A stretch of DNA of 39,946 nt, taken from assembly GCA_945862285.1 (NCBI GenBank), contig CAMAYN010000011.1:1-39946 (forward strand). The letters are read 5' to 3'. Shown in pieces: positions 1 through 7,186 of this stretch. The notes under the pieces were generated by a model. The model was not told the origin of the DNA and did not search any database. It saw only the letters and a list, made by a program, of their open reading frames with translations. A program made the translations under genes and the position numbers. Every line of letters starts with the position of its first letter. The first letter of the stretch is position 1. The DNA comes from Akkermansia muciniphila. Its GTDB lineage: Bacteria > Verrucomicrobiota > Verrucomicrobiia > Verrucomicrobiales > Akkermansiaceae.

Positions 1-341
1 AGGGAATCGAGAGTCTCGAAATCGAGAGGATCGGCGATGGCAACAAACAAAGAATCGCCGCTATCATAGACGGGAATGCACTTGTAGCGGCATGCGATTT
101 CATTCGTTATCGTATCGGCGACAACCGGATCGATATTCGCATTTCCGAGGTCATAATACTCAAGGGCATTATTCTGCGCGAGGCATTGAGCGACATCCTC
201 TTGGCTTATCGCTGCAGAGTTGATGAGTTTTTCGATTACTGTGCCGGAGCCAGGGGAGCGCCGCGCAGATGTCAGTGTATCATCAGTGATGAAACCTGAC
301 TCGACGAGAAGTTGTAAAGTGTAGTCTTCGTTGGAAAACAC
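1..341 (-). CDS. GspE/PilB-type secretion or pilus ATPase, N-terminal part (runs off window)
   Basis: The first 113 codons of a gene reading leftward out of the window. The translation begins MFSNEDYTLQLLVESGFI and continues into the pattern of the MshEN/T2SSE_N domain of type II secretion and type IV pilus assembly ATPases, with VAQCLAQ, then a DPVVADTI segment, then CIPVYDSGDSLFVAIADP and DFETLDS at the edge. That domain precedes the ATPase core, which lies outside the window. The start must be the GTG at 341-339: an in-frame TGA lies at 353-351 and no other start codon falls between. No Shine-Dalgarno sequence is visible. In the family the protein is a cytoplasmic hexameric motor for pseudopilus or pilus assembly. 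Which system this one serves cannot be told without the rest. Confidence 0.7.
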   Translation of the reverse strand, partial: MFSNEDYTLQLLVESGFITDDTLTSARRSPGSGTVIEKLINSAAISQEDVAQCLAQNNALEYYDLGNANIDPVVADTITNEIACRYKCIPVYDSGDSLFVAIADPLDFETLDS

Positions 342-563
342 GGATAAGTATCAGTTAGAGTGAGTATTTTCTTGTTAGATGAGCAAATTGCTTCGCCGTA
401 GTTGACGATTTTGAAAATGAGCATCTTCGCGATTTCTGTCAATAGGCGAGAAATACATAACTCCTAAATCGGAAAAAATTTGTTATAAAATCGGCAATAT
501 TGTCTGAAAAACAAAGGAAAATCAAGGTATTTACTTTTTAGAAAAAAATTCCGCGCAAGGCAG

Positions 564-1094
564 TTACTTCCAGACTAGCGCCCTGATGCAAGCGATAATT
601 GGCTCTTCATCCGCCTGCCGTGGGATTCTGATTCGGCGAAGCTTTTCAATCGCTTGATCAGCGGCAAGGGTGGCTACTTGGCGTGTGGTAAATTTAAAGA
701 TTGCGGCAAGTGCGTTTACCAGTGCCACGCAGAGCAGAATTAGCGTGAGGTTTTTCGCGACAAAAAAGGCGAATGCCGCAATCATCAGAGAAAACGGCGG
801 AACCAGCAGAATCCATGTATCGGCGCGCTTGCGTAAAATGACAGGCTGAGGATGTTGCGTCTTCAGGCTTTCAAAGGATGAAATCATGAGCATTTCAGCG
901 AGGTGTTCGGCCGTGCGCTTGTCTTTCATACTTTTTGGGATTTTCCCAGCAAAATGGAGTTTTTCTACAAGCGTTTCTACGGAGATCCGGCAGTCGTGTG
1001 AACCGACTTGATCGATGACATTACGAAAGAAAAACCAGCGCGCAGCCCAGAATGCAGCGACGGGAAGGAGGCAAATCATTGTGAGGAAATTCAT
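564..1094 (-). CDS. Small membrane protein of unknown function
   Basis: 176 residues with an N-terminal hydrophobic helix (about 3-22, MICLLPVAAFWAARWFFF) and a hydrophobic pair at about 95-130 (two close transmembrane stretches, LVPPFSLMIAAFAFFVA and LTLILLCVALVNALAAIF). The middle (about 35-90) is soluble and carries charged helices; the C-terminal 40 residues are basic. I do not recognise a family. Its ATG (1094-1092) overlaps the TGA of the upstream flavoprotein gene by one base (TGATG), so the two are very likely translationally coupled, although no functional link between them is obvious. An inner-membrane protein is the most that can be said. Confidence 0.65.
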   Translation of the reverse strand: MNFLTMICLLPVAAFWAARWFFFRNVIDQVGSHDCRISVETLVEKLHFAGKIPKSMKDKRTAEHLAEMLMISSFESLKTQHPQPVILRKRADTWILLVPPFSLMIAAFAFFVAKNLTLILLCVALVNALAAIFKFTTRQVATLAADQAIEKLRRIRIPRQADEEPIIACIRALVWK

Positions 1095-2287
1095 CAGAGG
1101 AAATTGTTAGCGGAGTTTGTGGCGGATGTAAACGCTGCCATGGCAGCACTTTTTGCCGTGGCAAAACAACCTTGCAGCAGGTATCCACCTGTTGGGGCTT
1201 CCCAGTCGATCATTTCGCCAGCACAATAAACGTTACGGAATGGTCGCAAGAGCAAATCATTTGTTAGAGAATTCCACGCAACTCCGCCAGCAGTCGATAT
1301 GGCCTCGGCGATGGGTCGAGGTGCTTTCAGAACAATGGGAAGATTCTTCGCGCGCTCTGCGGGGCAGCCCTCCTTCCTGTGCAGCGACCACTCAAGCAGG
1401 GCACGAGCGGCAACCGAGAGTTTCCATGACGAAATACCTCCTTTGGCGCGAAGTTGTACTGCGGAAAATGTCGGCTTCAGATCGACGGCGATTGTAGGCA
1501 CGGACATTTTCCGTAAGGCATGTCCCAGTTGATAGATGATCCCTCCCTCTAGCCCATATCGGGTAATCAGTAATTCCCCTATCGCTGATTCACCATTCGC
1601 ATAAGCTACTACATTTTTTACGGGCAGACCTTCTCCCAGATGAAGGAGCTTCTCGCTCCAGTCACATTCCCATCCGCAGTTCGCTGCTTGCATGGGGGTG
1701 ATGGTCACTCCGTTATTTTCTAACATATTTTGCCAAGAACCATCGGATCCCGTGCGCGGCCAAGATGCACCGCCTAGTGCTAAAATGACGGCATCGCAAT
1801 CCACTTGCCGCTCTCCCTCTGGCGTTTCGAAGCGCAGACGCGGATGATTCTTTTCTGTGATTTCCATCAAGGAATGCCGAGAATGAAAATCCACGCCCAC
1901 CTTTTTTAAGCGAATGATCCATTTCCGCAAAAGCCCAGCCGCTTTCATCTCGCGTGGGTAAACTCGTCCGGTTTTTTGCTCAAAGGTCTCAATGCCAAGC
2001 CCTGCGGCCCAGCGACGCATGGCCTCTTGATCAAATTCCTGCAAGCATTCCTGCCAAAAATCGGGAGGAATATGGTTGCCTTTATACTGGGAAATAAAAT
2101 GCTCCAGGTTTCCTCCATGTGTTAGATTCAATCCACCCTTGCCGGCAACTAACAACTTGCGGCCTGGAGTCGGCATTTTTTCATAGATCGCTATCTTAGC
2201 ACCCAGCGATGATGCGACCTCTGCCGCATACAAACCTGCTGGTCCACCGCCGCAAACGGCGATGAATGGATACTTTTCACAACTCAC
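1094..2287 (-). CDS. HI0933/TIGR03862-type NAD(P)/FAD-dependent oxidoreductase
   Basis: A flavoprotein of the HI0933-like family (the TIGR03862/BaiN-like group). The Rossmann motif is GGGPAGLYAAE, close to the N-terminus. It is followed by the family hallmark GRKLLVAGKGGLNLTH, a second dinucleotide segment AVILALGGASWPRTGSDG, and the C-terminal FAD contact YCAGEMIDWEAPTGGYLLQGCFATA. A reading frame also extends upstream to an ATG at 2353, but that ATG sits in the loop of a terminator-like hairpin and its extra 22 residues look nothing like the family. The GTG at 2287 puts the Rossmann fold near residue 10, as expected, and has an AAGGAG-like stretch upstream, although at long spacing. The encoded protein is then 397 residues. 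The substrate is unknown. It is coupled to the small membrane protein gene downstream. Confidence 0.85.
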   Translation of the reverse strand: MSCEKYPFIAVCGGGPAGLYAAEVASSLGAKIAIYEKMPTPGRKLLVAGKGGLNLTHGGNLEHFISQYKGNHIPPDFWQECLQEFDQEAMRRWAAGLGIETFEQKTGRVYPREMKAAGLLRKWIIRLKKVGVDFHSRHSLMEITEKNHPRLRFETPEGERQVDCDAVILALGGASWPRTGSDGSWQNMLENNGVTITPMQAANCGWECDWSEKLLHLGEGLPVKNVVAYANGESAIGELLITRYGLEGGIIYQLGHALRKMSVPTIAVDLKPTFSAVQLRAKGGISSWKLSVAARALLEWSLHRKEGCPAERAKNLPIVLKAPRPIAEAISTAGGVAWNSLTNDLLLRPFRNVYCAGEMIDWEAPTGGYLLQGCFATAKSAAMAAFTSATNSANNFL

Positions 2288-2329
2288 GTGCCAATACTGC
2301 TCCTTCTCTCTCGAAGAGTCAATTCCTAG

Positions 2330-2366
2330 AAAAACTTCAACCACCGCCCCCATCGGAGCGGTGGTT
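2330..2366 (-). terminator. Rho-independent terminator of the beta-barrel gene
   Basis: A perfect 9-bp stem (2339-2347 with 2358-2366, AACCACCGC/GCGGTGGTT) with a 10-base loop lies 25 bases past the stop of the leftward gene ending at 2391. On the minus strand it is followed, after a few bases, by a run of five T (2334-2330). The plus strand also has TTTTCT after the stem, so it could work in both directions, but no rightward gene ends here. Confidence 0.7.
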
Positions 2367-2390
2367 TTCTACAAGACCAATGAAAAGGGA

Positions 2391-3356
2391 TTAAAAGGAA
2401 AACACGGCATCCAAGGTGATACGGCTTTCCATTAAGTTTTCTTCTTTTTGCGTAAGCGGGATTTCGTATGCGAGACCCAAGCTCAAATCATCGCTCAAAC
2501 GCGAGCGAAAGCCCGCCGCTAGGGTTACGATGTTCGCATTTTCATCTGCGTTTGATGCGCCCCAGTTCAGCAAATCTCCACCCTCAAAGGCAATCGCGCC
2601 AGGTAATGCGCCACCGAGTTGTGCGCCATAGCGATTCGCGCCGTCGCCCGCATCAATCACATGATACCAATTCAACTCCACAAGCGGGATGAAATAGGGG
2701 TTTACCTCATAGCTGACATGTGTGCTGACAAAGGATGTTGTTGAGCCAGCGTCACGATCGAAGGGTAAATGCAAGCCCGCGCCGCCTGCAAATTGCCAAT
2801 CACCCGATAGTTTCAAGGTCGAAACAATCAGATTGATCGCACCATCGCCACTGCCTTGGGTAACATCACTATTTCCCGTTGGAATTTCGATGGTAGCCGA
2901 TCCGCTCAAGGCAAATTGCTTTTCTGGCTGTAACACAAAGGCATATTTTACACCAGCAGCGAGATTCGCAAAACCCGTTTCTTCACTGAGTGTGGCATCG
3001 GGGTTGAAGTCCACATAGCCATCCTTGGTTGCGACAAGTGAAAATCTCTCATTAAACGCGTATTCAAATTGCACGGCGTACAATTGAAAATCACCGCCTA
3101 CAGGCGCAGATCCTCCACCTGTAGTTGCCACTCTGCTTGGGATGTTTTGATGCATCACAATCGGATGAATATTGGTTCGCGGGAGTGCCAAGTCAAAAAG
3201 AGTCGGATTACTAATCGGGCGGCGAGCTGACGAAAAGCCATCTGCGGACGCACAGCAGTTGTCGCTCATAGCGCTGGTCATGTTTGCTTTCTCACCCGCC
3301 ATGCATGAGAGTATCATCGCGGTGCCAAAGGTCAGGATCGTAGTTGTTCGTTTCAT
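2391..3356 (-). CDS. Outer-membrane beta-barrel protein
   Basis: 321 residues with an N-terminal signal sequence (MKRTTTILTFGTAMILSCMA). The body has many short amphipathic strands with alternating hydrophobic residues (for example FQLYAVQFEYAF, FSLVATKDGYVDF, LAAGVKYAFVL, SLGLAYEIPL) and ends in phenylalanine (LDAVFSF), as outer-membrane barrels do. It resembles the MetA-pathway/phenol-type or transporter porin-like barrels seen in many Gram-negative genomes. A CC pair at about 34-35 follows the signal region, but it does not form a clean lipobox near the N-terminus. It stands alone, with a terminator directly downstream. A channel or surface protein is likely; the solute is unknown. Confidence 0.75.
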   Translation of the reverse strand: MKRTTTILTFGTAMILSCMAGEKANMTSAMSDNCCASADGFSSARRPISNPTLFDLALPRTNIHPIVMHQNIPSRVATTGGGSAPVGGDFQLYAVQFEYAFNERFSLVATKDGYVDFNPDATLSEETGFANLAAGVKYAFVLQPEKQFALSGSATIEIPTGNSDVTQGSGDGAINLIVSTLKLSGDWQFAGGAGLHLPFDRDAGSTTSFVSTHVSYEVNPYFIPLVELNWYHVIDAGDGANRYGAQLGGALPGAIAFEGGDLLNWGASNADENANIVTLAAGFRSRLSDDLSLGLAYEIPLTQKEENLMESRITLDAVFSF

Positions 3357-3561
3357 ATCGTATTTTGTGTTCGCGGAATTACTTCCGATGTTTTGAGCTT
3401 AGTGCGATTCTATGCAGTAGTGCTAACTACCTCTTGCTAATCACTATGCATATTTTGCTATAAAAAATCATTTCAAGGGCTCGTCGATTTACGAGAAAAC
3501 TTACGAACTGCCAAATAGGAGCTTGAACAATAGAGGCGATAGAAGAAGCTTTCACTCGTAA

Positions 3562-6300
3562 ATGACCAGCACTGCCGAAATCCAAAAACGCGCTAACAGC
3601 CAACTTACATCCGTTTTGCATGAGCAACGTACTCCAGCAGAGCGTATAGCGGCCTACAAAGACTTCCTGAAGGCTGAAGAAAAAATCCTGCTTGATCTCC
3701 ACCGCAGTGGCATGGGAGGAACAGCGTTATGTCGGCGAAGAACAGAAGTTTTTGATGTCCTACTCTCATTCGCGCATAAAGATGTAACACGCGGTGCCGA
3801 GAAGGCGCATGTGCAGTTCGCCATCGTTGCTGTTGGCGGCTACGGCAGAGCGCTGCAAAATCCTTATTCTGATCTAGATCTTCTTTTTCTGACGACAACA
3901 AAAGGCAAGGAAATTCATCCTGATAAAAAACGCATCATTGAAGCCATTCTCTATTTGCTATGGGATCTCAACATCAAGGTGGGCTACTCCGTTCGCTGTT
4001 TAAAAGAATGTCTAGCGGAAGCTCTAGCCGAGCAACAAAGTAAAACCGCGATGATGATTACGCGATTTATTACTGGCTCGGAATCGATCTATAAAAAATT
4101 CGTCACAGTCTATCAGAAAAAAATCATTCGAAAAAATAAAACAGACTTCCTCAAATTACGGGCCGCAGATCAAAAGACTCGTCATGAAAAAAATTTCAAT
4201 ACGCCATTCCTCCAAGAACCTGACGTAAAGGAATCGTGCGGTGGTCTCCGCGACTACCAAAACATCCTCTGGGTCACGCGCGTGCAACGTGGAGCCGCAG
4301 ACTTGAATCAATTAGTCGCCGAGCAATCCATGAGCCCACGTGCTCTTGCGGAGGCGGAAGAAGCGCATGATTTTCTTCTGCGCGTAAGAAACGAACTGCA
4401 TTATCAAAATGGCAGCGCCAATGACATTCTCACCCTGCGGCTTCAAGGGGTGGTGGCTACGGCATTTCAGTATCCCCAAAAGAGTATCTTGCGACGCACA
4501 GAAGCCTTCATGCGCGATTACTACACCCATACTCGCCATTTGTGGCAACACTGCAATTCGGTGATGGAAATCTTCAACCTTGAAACGCGAGACCAAGCGC
4601 AATCTGGACTGCGATCCTTTTTGAGTTTCAGGAAGAAGAAAGTGGAATCCTTCGATGGATTCACTTCGCGAGAAGGGCGAATTTGGCCTTCAGCACCCGA
4701 TATTTTTCATCAAGACCGATTCAAGCTGATGCGCTTGTTTTTGCACACGCAACAGCGGAATTTAAAACTCTCGCCGCCGATGCGAAAACTCATCAAAGCA
4801 AATCTCTCCATCATCGATACAGACTTCCGCTACGCCACGGCGAATCGAGAAACATTTCAAGCCATCCTTGAAAGGAAAGGTGATGTTGCGCGAGTACTGC
4901 GACAAATGCACCGCGTTGGATTTCTCGGTGCCTACCTTCCTGAGTTTGGTGAATTAGATTGCCTTGTGCAGCATGAATTTTTCCATCGCTACACGGCTGA
5001 TGAACATACGTTGCGCTGCATTGATCAACTGGATCAACTGATTGCAGAGGAAAATCCACGCACAGCGATTTATCGGAACTTGTTTCTCAAAGCGGCGGAT
5101 CCCTATGCGATCTATGTGGCGTTTTTATTACATGATGCTGGCCGGGCTGAAGACGTGCGCGAACACATCGATGGCTCGATGATGCTCGCCGATTCTGTTT
5201 GCCGGCGCTTACAGATCAGTGGCTCCCGCCGCTCACTGATTATGTTTCTTGTCGATAATCATTTGCTATTCTGGCGCACGGCTACCACGCGTAACTTAGA
5301 TGATCCAGATGTGATCGCAGAGTTTGCGGCTGTGATGAAAACTCCCGAGAATCTTGATGCGCTGTTTTTATTTACCTACTGTGACAGCAATGGCACATCT
5401 CCTGATGCGTGGACGAGTTGGAAAGAATCCCTCATGCGTCAATTACATACACTCACGCGCCGCTTTCTGATTGAGGGGCGGAACGCGTACGAAGCTTCTA
5501 TCGCTGAGAGTGTCAACGAACTACGCGCCGCAGTGCTGAATGAAATGCGAGATGATTACGAAAGTTGGGTCAATGAGCATTTTGAACGAATGCCTCAGTC
5601 GGCCTTTCGCTTTAATGAGGCGCGGCAAATCATCACTCAGGTGCGCACCGTACGCCATTTCCTCCAAGCAGAAGAATCAGAAAACATCCCGTATTGCATG
5701 AAGTGGATCGACTATTCTGAAAAGGGATATTCCGAATTGATCGTCGCCACACGCAATCGGCGAAATCTGTTAGAAAAGCTATGCTGTGCACTCGCATCGG
5801 AACAGATCAATATTCTATCTGCCGATTTCCACACTCGTAAGGACAGCATCGTAGTAAATATTTTCCGGGTTTGTAGCACAAACTTCGAGCCTATTTCGGA
5901 CACGGGCATGCGCAAACGATTTCAAACAACCTTTGATACCATTCTCGCTTCTGATGAATACGATCCGGCGAAATACCTTAAACGAAAACGCAACTTCCTA
6001 GCCCCACGCAATGACGGCGGCATTGCCTTTCCTGTTAGAACTTACATCAGCAACGAAATCGATGCCCATACCACTACGGTAGAAATCCAAGCGCTGGATC
6101 GCATCGGCCTTCTACACGACCTATTTCGCGTCATCAAACAACATAACCTTGATACGGTTTATGCAAGAATTTGTACGGAAAAAGGTGCCGCGGTAGATAC
6201 GCTCTACATCACCCATCCTGGTGGTGCTAAGGTAACGGATGAAACGTTGCTCAAAAAATTGCAATTAGACTTGGACGCAGTCATTTCCCGAACGGAATAA
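3562..6300 (+). CDS. glnD: [Protein-PII] uridylyltransferase / uridylyl-removing enzyme GlnD
   Basis: A 912-residue bifunctional nitrogen sensor that adds UMP to PII proteins when glutamine is low and removes it when glutamine is high. The nucleotidyltransferase motif is GGYGR (92-96) with SDLDL (103-107), giving catalytic D104 and D106. The GlnD-type linker follows (KESCGGLRDYQNILW). The HD phosphohydrolase domain shows H471, H475, H482 and the metal pair H524-D525 in LLHDAGR; the family more often has HD followed by I-x-KG here. Two C-terminal ACT domains begin near 724 (SELIVATRNRRNLLEKL) and 836 (TTVEIQALDRIGLLHDL) and would bind glutamine. Domain order and length match the family. No strong Shine-Dalgarno sequence precedes the ATG. 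The gene stands alone, so no PII or ammonium transporter gene is seen here. Confidence 0.96.
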   Translation: MTSTAEIQKRANSQLTSVLHEQRTPAERIAAYKDFLKAEEKILLDLHRSGMGGTALCRRRTEVFDVLLSFAHKDVTRGAEKAHVQFAIVAVGGYGRALQNPYSDLDLLFLTTTKGKEIHPDKKRIIEAILYLLWDLNIKVGYSVRCLKECLAEALAEQQSKTAMMITRFITGSESIYKKFVTVYQKKIIRKNKTDFLKLRAADQKTRHEKNFNTPFLQEPDVKESCGGLRDYQNILWVTRVQRGAADLNQLVAEQSMSPRALAEAEEAHDFLLRVRNELHYQNGSANDILTLRLQGVVATAFQYPQKSILRRTEAFMRDYYTHTRHLWQHCNSVMEIFNLETRDQAQSGLRSFLSFRKKKVESFDGFTSREGRIWPSAPDIFHQDRFKLMRLFLHTQQRNLKLSPPMRKLIKANLSIIDTDFRYATANRETFQAILERKGDVARVLRQMHRVGFLGAYLPEFGELDCLVQHEFFHRYTADEHTLRCIDQLDQLIAEENPRTAIYRNLFLKAADPYAIYVAFLLHDAGRAEDVREHIDGSMMLADSVCRRLQISGSRRSLIMFLVDNHLLFWRTATTRNLDDPDVIAEFAAVMKTPENLDALFLFTYCDSNGTSPDAWTSWKESLMRQLHTLTRRFLIEGRNAYEASIAESVNELRAAVLNEMRDDYESWVNEHFERMPQSAFRFNEARQIITQVRTVRHFLQAEESENIPYCMKWIDYSEKGYSELIVATRNRRNLLEKLCCALASEQINILSADFHTRKDSIVVNIFRVCSTNFEPISDTGMRKRFQTTFDTILASDEYDPAKYLKRKRNFLAPRNDGGIAFPVRTYISNEIDAHTTTVEIQALDRIGLLHDLFRVIKQHNLDTVYARICTEKGAAVDTLYITHPGGAKVTDETLLKKLQLDLDAVISRTE

Positions 6301-6440
6301 GGCTGCATATCATCGAATGAACCTGCTGAATTTCCCAAAGCAGTCATTATCTCGGTAAAAATTGCTACCACAGAGATTCACTTTCTCGCTCACAGGAGCG
6401 TAGGGTCTGCGTTGCCTAACAAGTGCTACTGGCGTTTCAA

Positions 6441-6499
6441 AGTGAAAACGAATCAACCCGCGTGTTCGGCATGACAATGATACCGACAGCGGGTTGATT
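6441..6499 (-). terminator. Long hairpin downstream of the histone-like gene
   Basis: AATCAACCCGC (6451-6461) pairs perfectly with GCGGGTTGATT (6489-6499). The interior pairs further with small bulges (TGT/ACA, CGG/CCG, CAT/ATG), leaving a short GACA loop. On the minus strand the stem is followed by CGTTTTCACTTT, so it most likely terminates the leftward gene ending at 6519. On the plus strand it has no T run, so it is a poor terminator for glnD. Confidence 0.6.
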
Positions 6500-6518
6500 G
6501 TTGATGAAGTTGTAAAAC

Positions 6519-6824
6519 TTATTTCTTCTTTGCAGGAGCAGCTTTTTTAGCTGGAGCTTTAGCAGGAGCAGCTTTTTTAGCTGGGGCTTTAGCAGGAGCA
6601 GCTTTTTTAGCTGGAGCTTTAGCAGGAGCAGCTTTTTTAGCTGGGGCTTTAGCAGGAGCAGCTTTTTTAGCTGGAGCTTTAGCAGGAGCAGCTTTTTTAG
6701 CTGGAGCTTTAGCAGGAGCAGCTTTTTTGGCTGGAGCTTTAGCAGGAGCAGCTTTTTTGGCTGGAGCTTTAGCAGGAGCAGCTTTTTTAGCTGGGGCTTT
6801 CGTTGCGGCTTTTTTTGCAGGCAT
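6519..6824 (-). CDS. Histone H1-like, lysine/alanine/proline-repeat DNA-binding protein
   Basis: 101 residues, almost wholly an extended decapeptide repeat of the form APAKKAAPAK, after a short start MPAKKAATK and ending AKKK. The composition is essentially K, A and P with no aromatic or acidic residues. This matches the C-terminal tails of H1-like bacterial histones (Hc2-like proteins of chlamydiae and similar tails in AlgP), which bind DNA through charge and disorder. A longer frame reaches back to 6896, but its extra 24 residues (with C, W, Q and N) do not fit and come from a CA-rich leader. The ATG at 6824 is the better start. No globular domain is present. A nucleoid-compacting role is inferred. 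The repeat is described separately. Confidence 0.75.
   Translation of the reverse strand: MPAKKAATKAPAKKAAPAKAPAKKAAPAKAPAKKAAPAKAPAKKAAPAKAPAKKAAPAKAPAKKAAPAKAPAKKAAPAKAPAKKAAPAKAPAKKAAPAKKK
6541..6780 (-). repeat. Eight tandem 30-bp units within the histone-like gene
   Basis: Eight complete copies of a 30-bp unit (plus strand GCTTTTTTAGCTGGAGCTTT, then AGCAGGAGCA), flanked by partial copies at about 6526-6540 and 6781-6800. The units differ only at two positions, A or G in TTAG/TTGG and in CTGGA/CTGGG, and both are synonymous third bases of the minus-strand codons. The block 6541-6600 is identical to 6601-6660, so part of the array grew by 60-bp steps. Copy number is likely to vary between strains. 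Confidence 0.95.
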
Positions 6825-7186
6825 GTTCGTATGTTGTTTGTTTGTTTGTTGTTTATTCCATCGGCAGGTTATTCTGCTGAGGAAAGCTTTGTCCATTTAC
6901 AGGAAAGTATTGTGCTTTTTTTCTTTGCGAAAAATCGACATGGCAAAACGCACCAAGAAGAATAACGTTACTCTCCTCGCGTAGCAAATGGAAGCACTGT
7001 AACGAGTGCTTCGCAGTAATGATGAAATCTAGTGAATGATCGAATTTGTTATTTCCACTCATGGGCGTTTAGCGATATTTCGTAAACCAATTGAGATGAA
7101 ATTAAATCTAACAACTCTTTGCGTCAATGGGAATTTGTCAATTTATGAAGAAATTTTACCAACCTGAAATTTCGCTCTAACAGAAA
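6825..7186. other. 362-bp gene-free stretch with a hairpin and a TTTG microsatellite
   Basis: No credible gene is seen. Just upstream of the histone-like ATG the plus strand has repeated TTTG units (about 6836-6850), so the message leader there is CAAA-rich and has no Shine-Dalgarno sequence. A perfect 8-bp stem (GAAGCACT 6991-6998 with AGTGCTTC 7005-7012, six-base loop) lies about 170 bp upstream of the histone-like start. It lacks a T run on either strand, so it is not a standard terminator. A copy of the octamer discussed in the findings lies at 7107-7114. Confidence 0.6.

Noticed and set aside
342-563. A+T-rich gap between the edge gene and the small membrane protein gene
   Set aside because: No credible gene, RNA or clear promoter was found; only one copy of the TTGTTAGA octamer.
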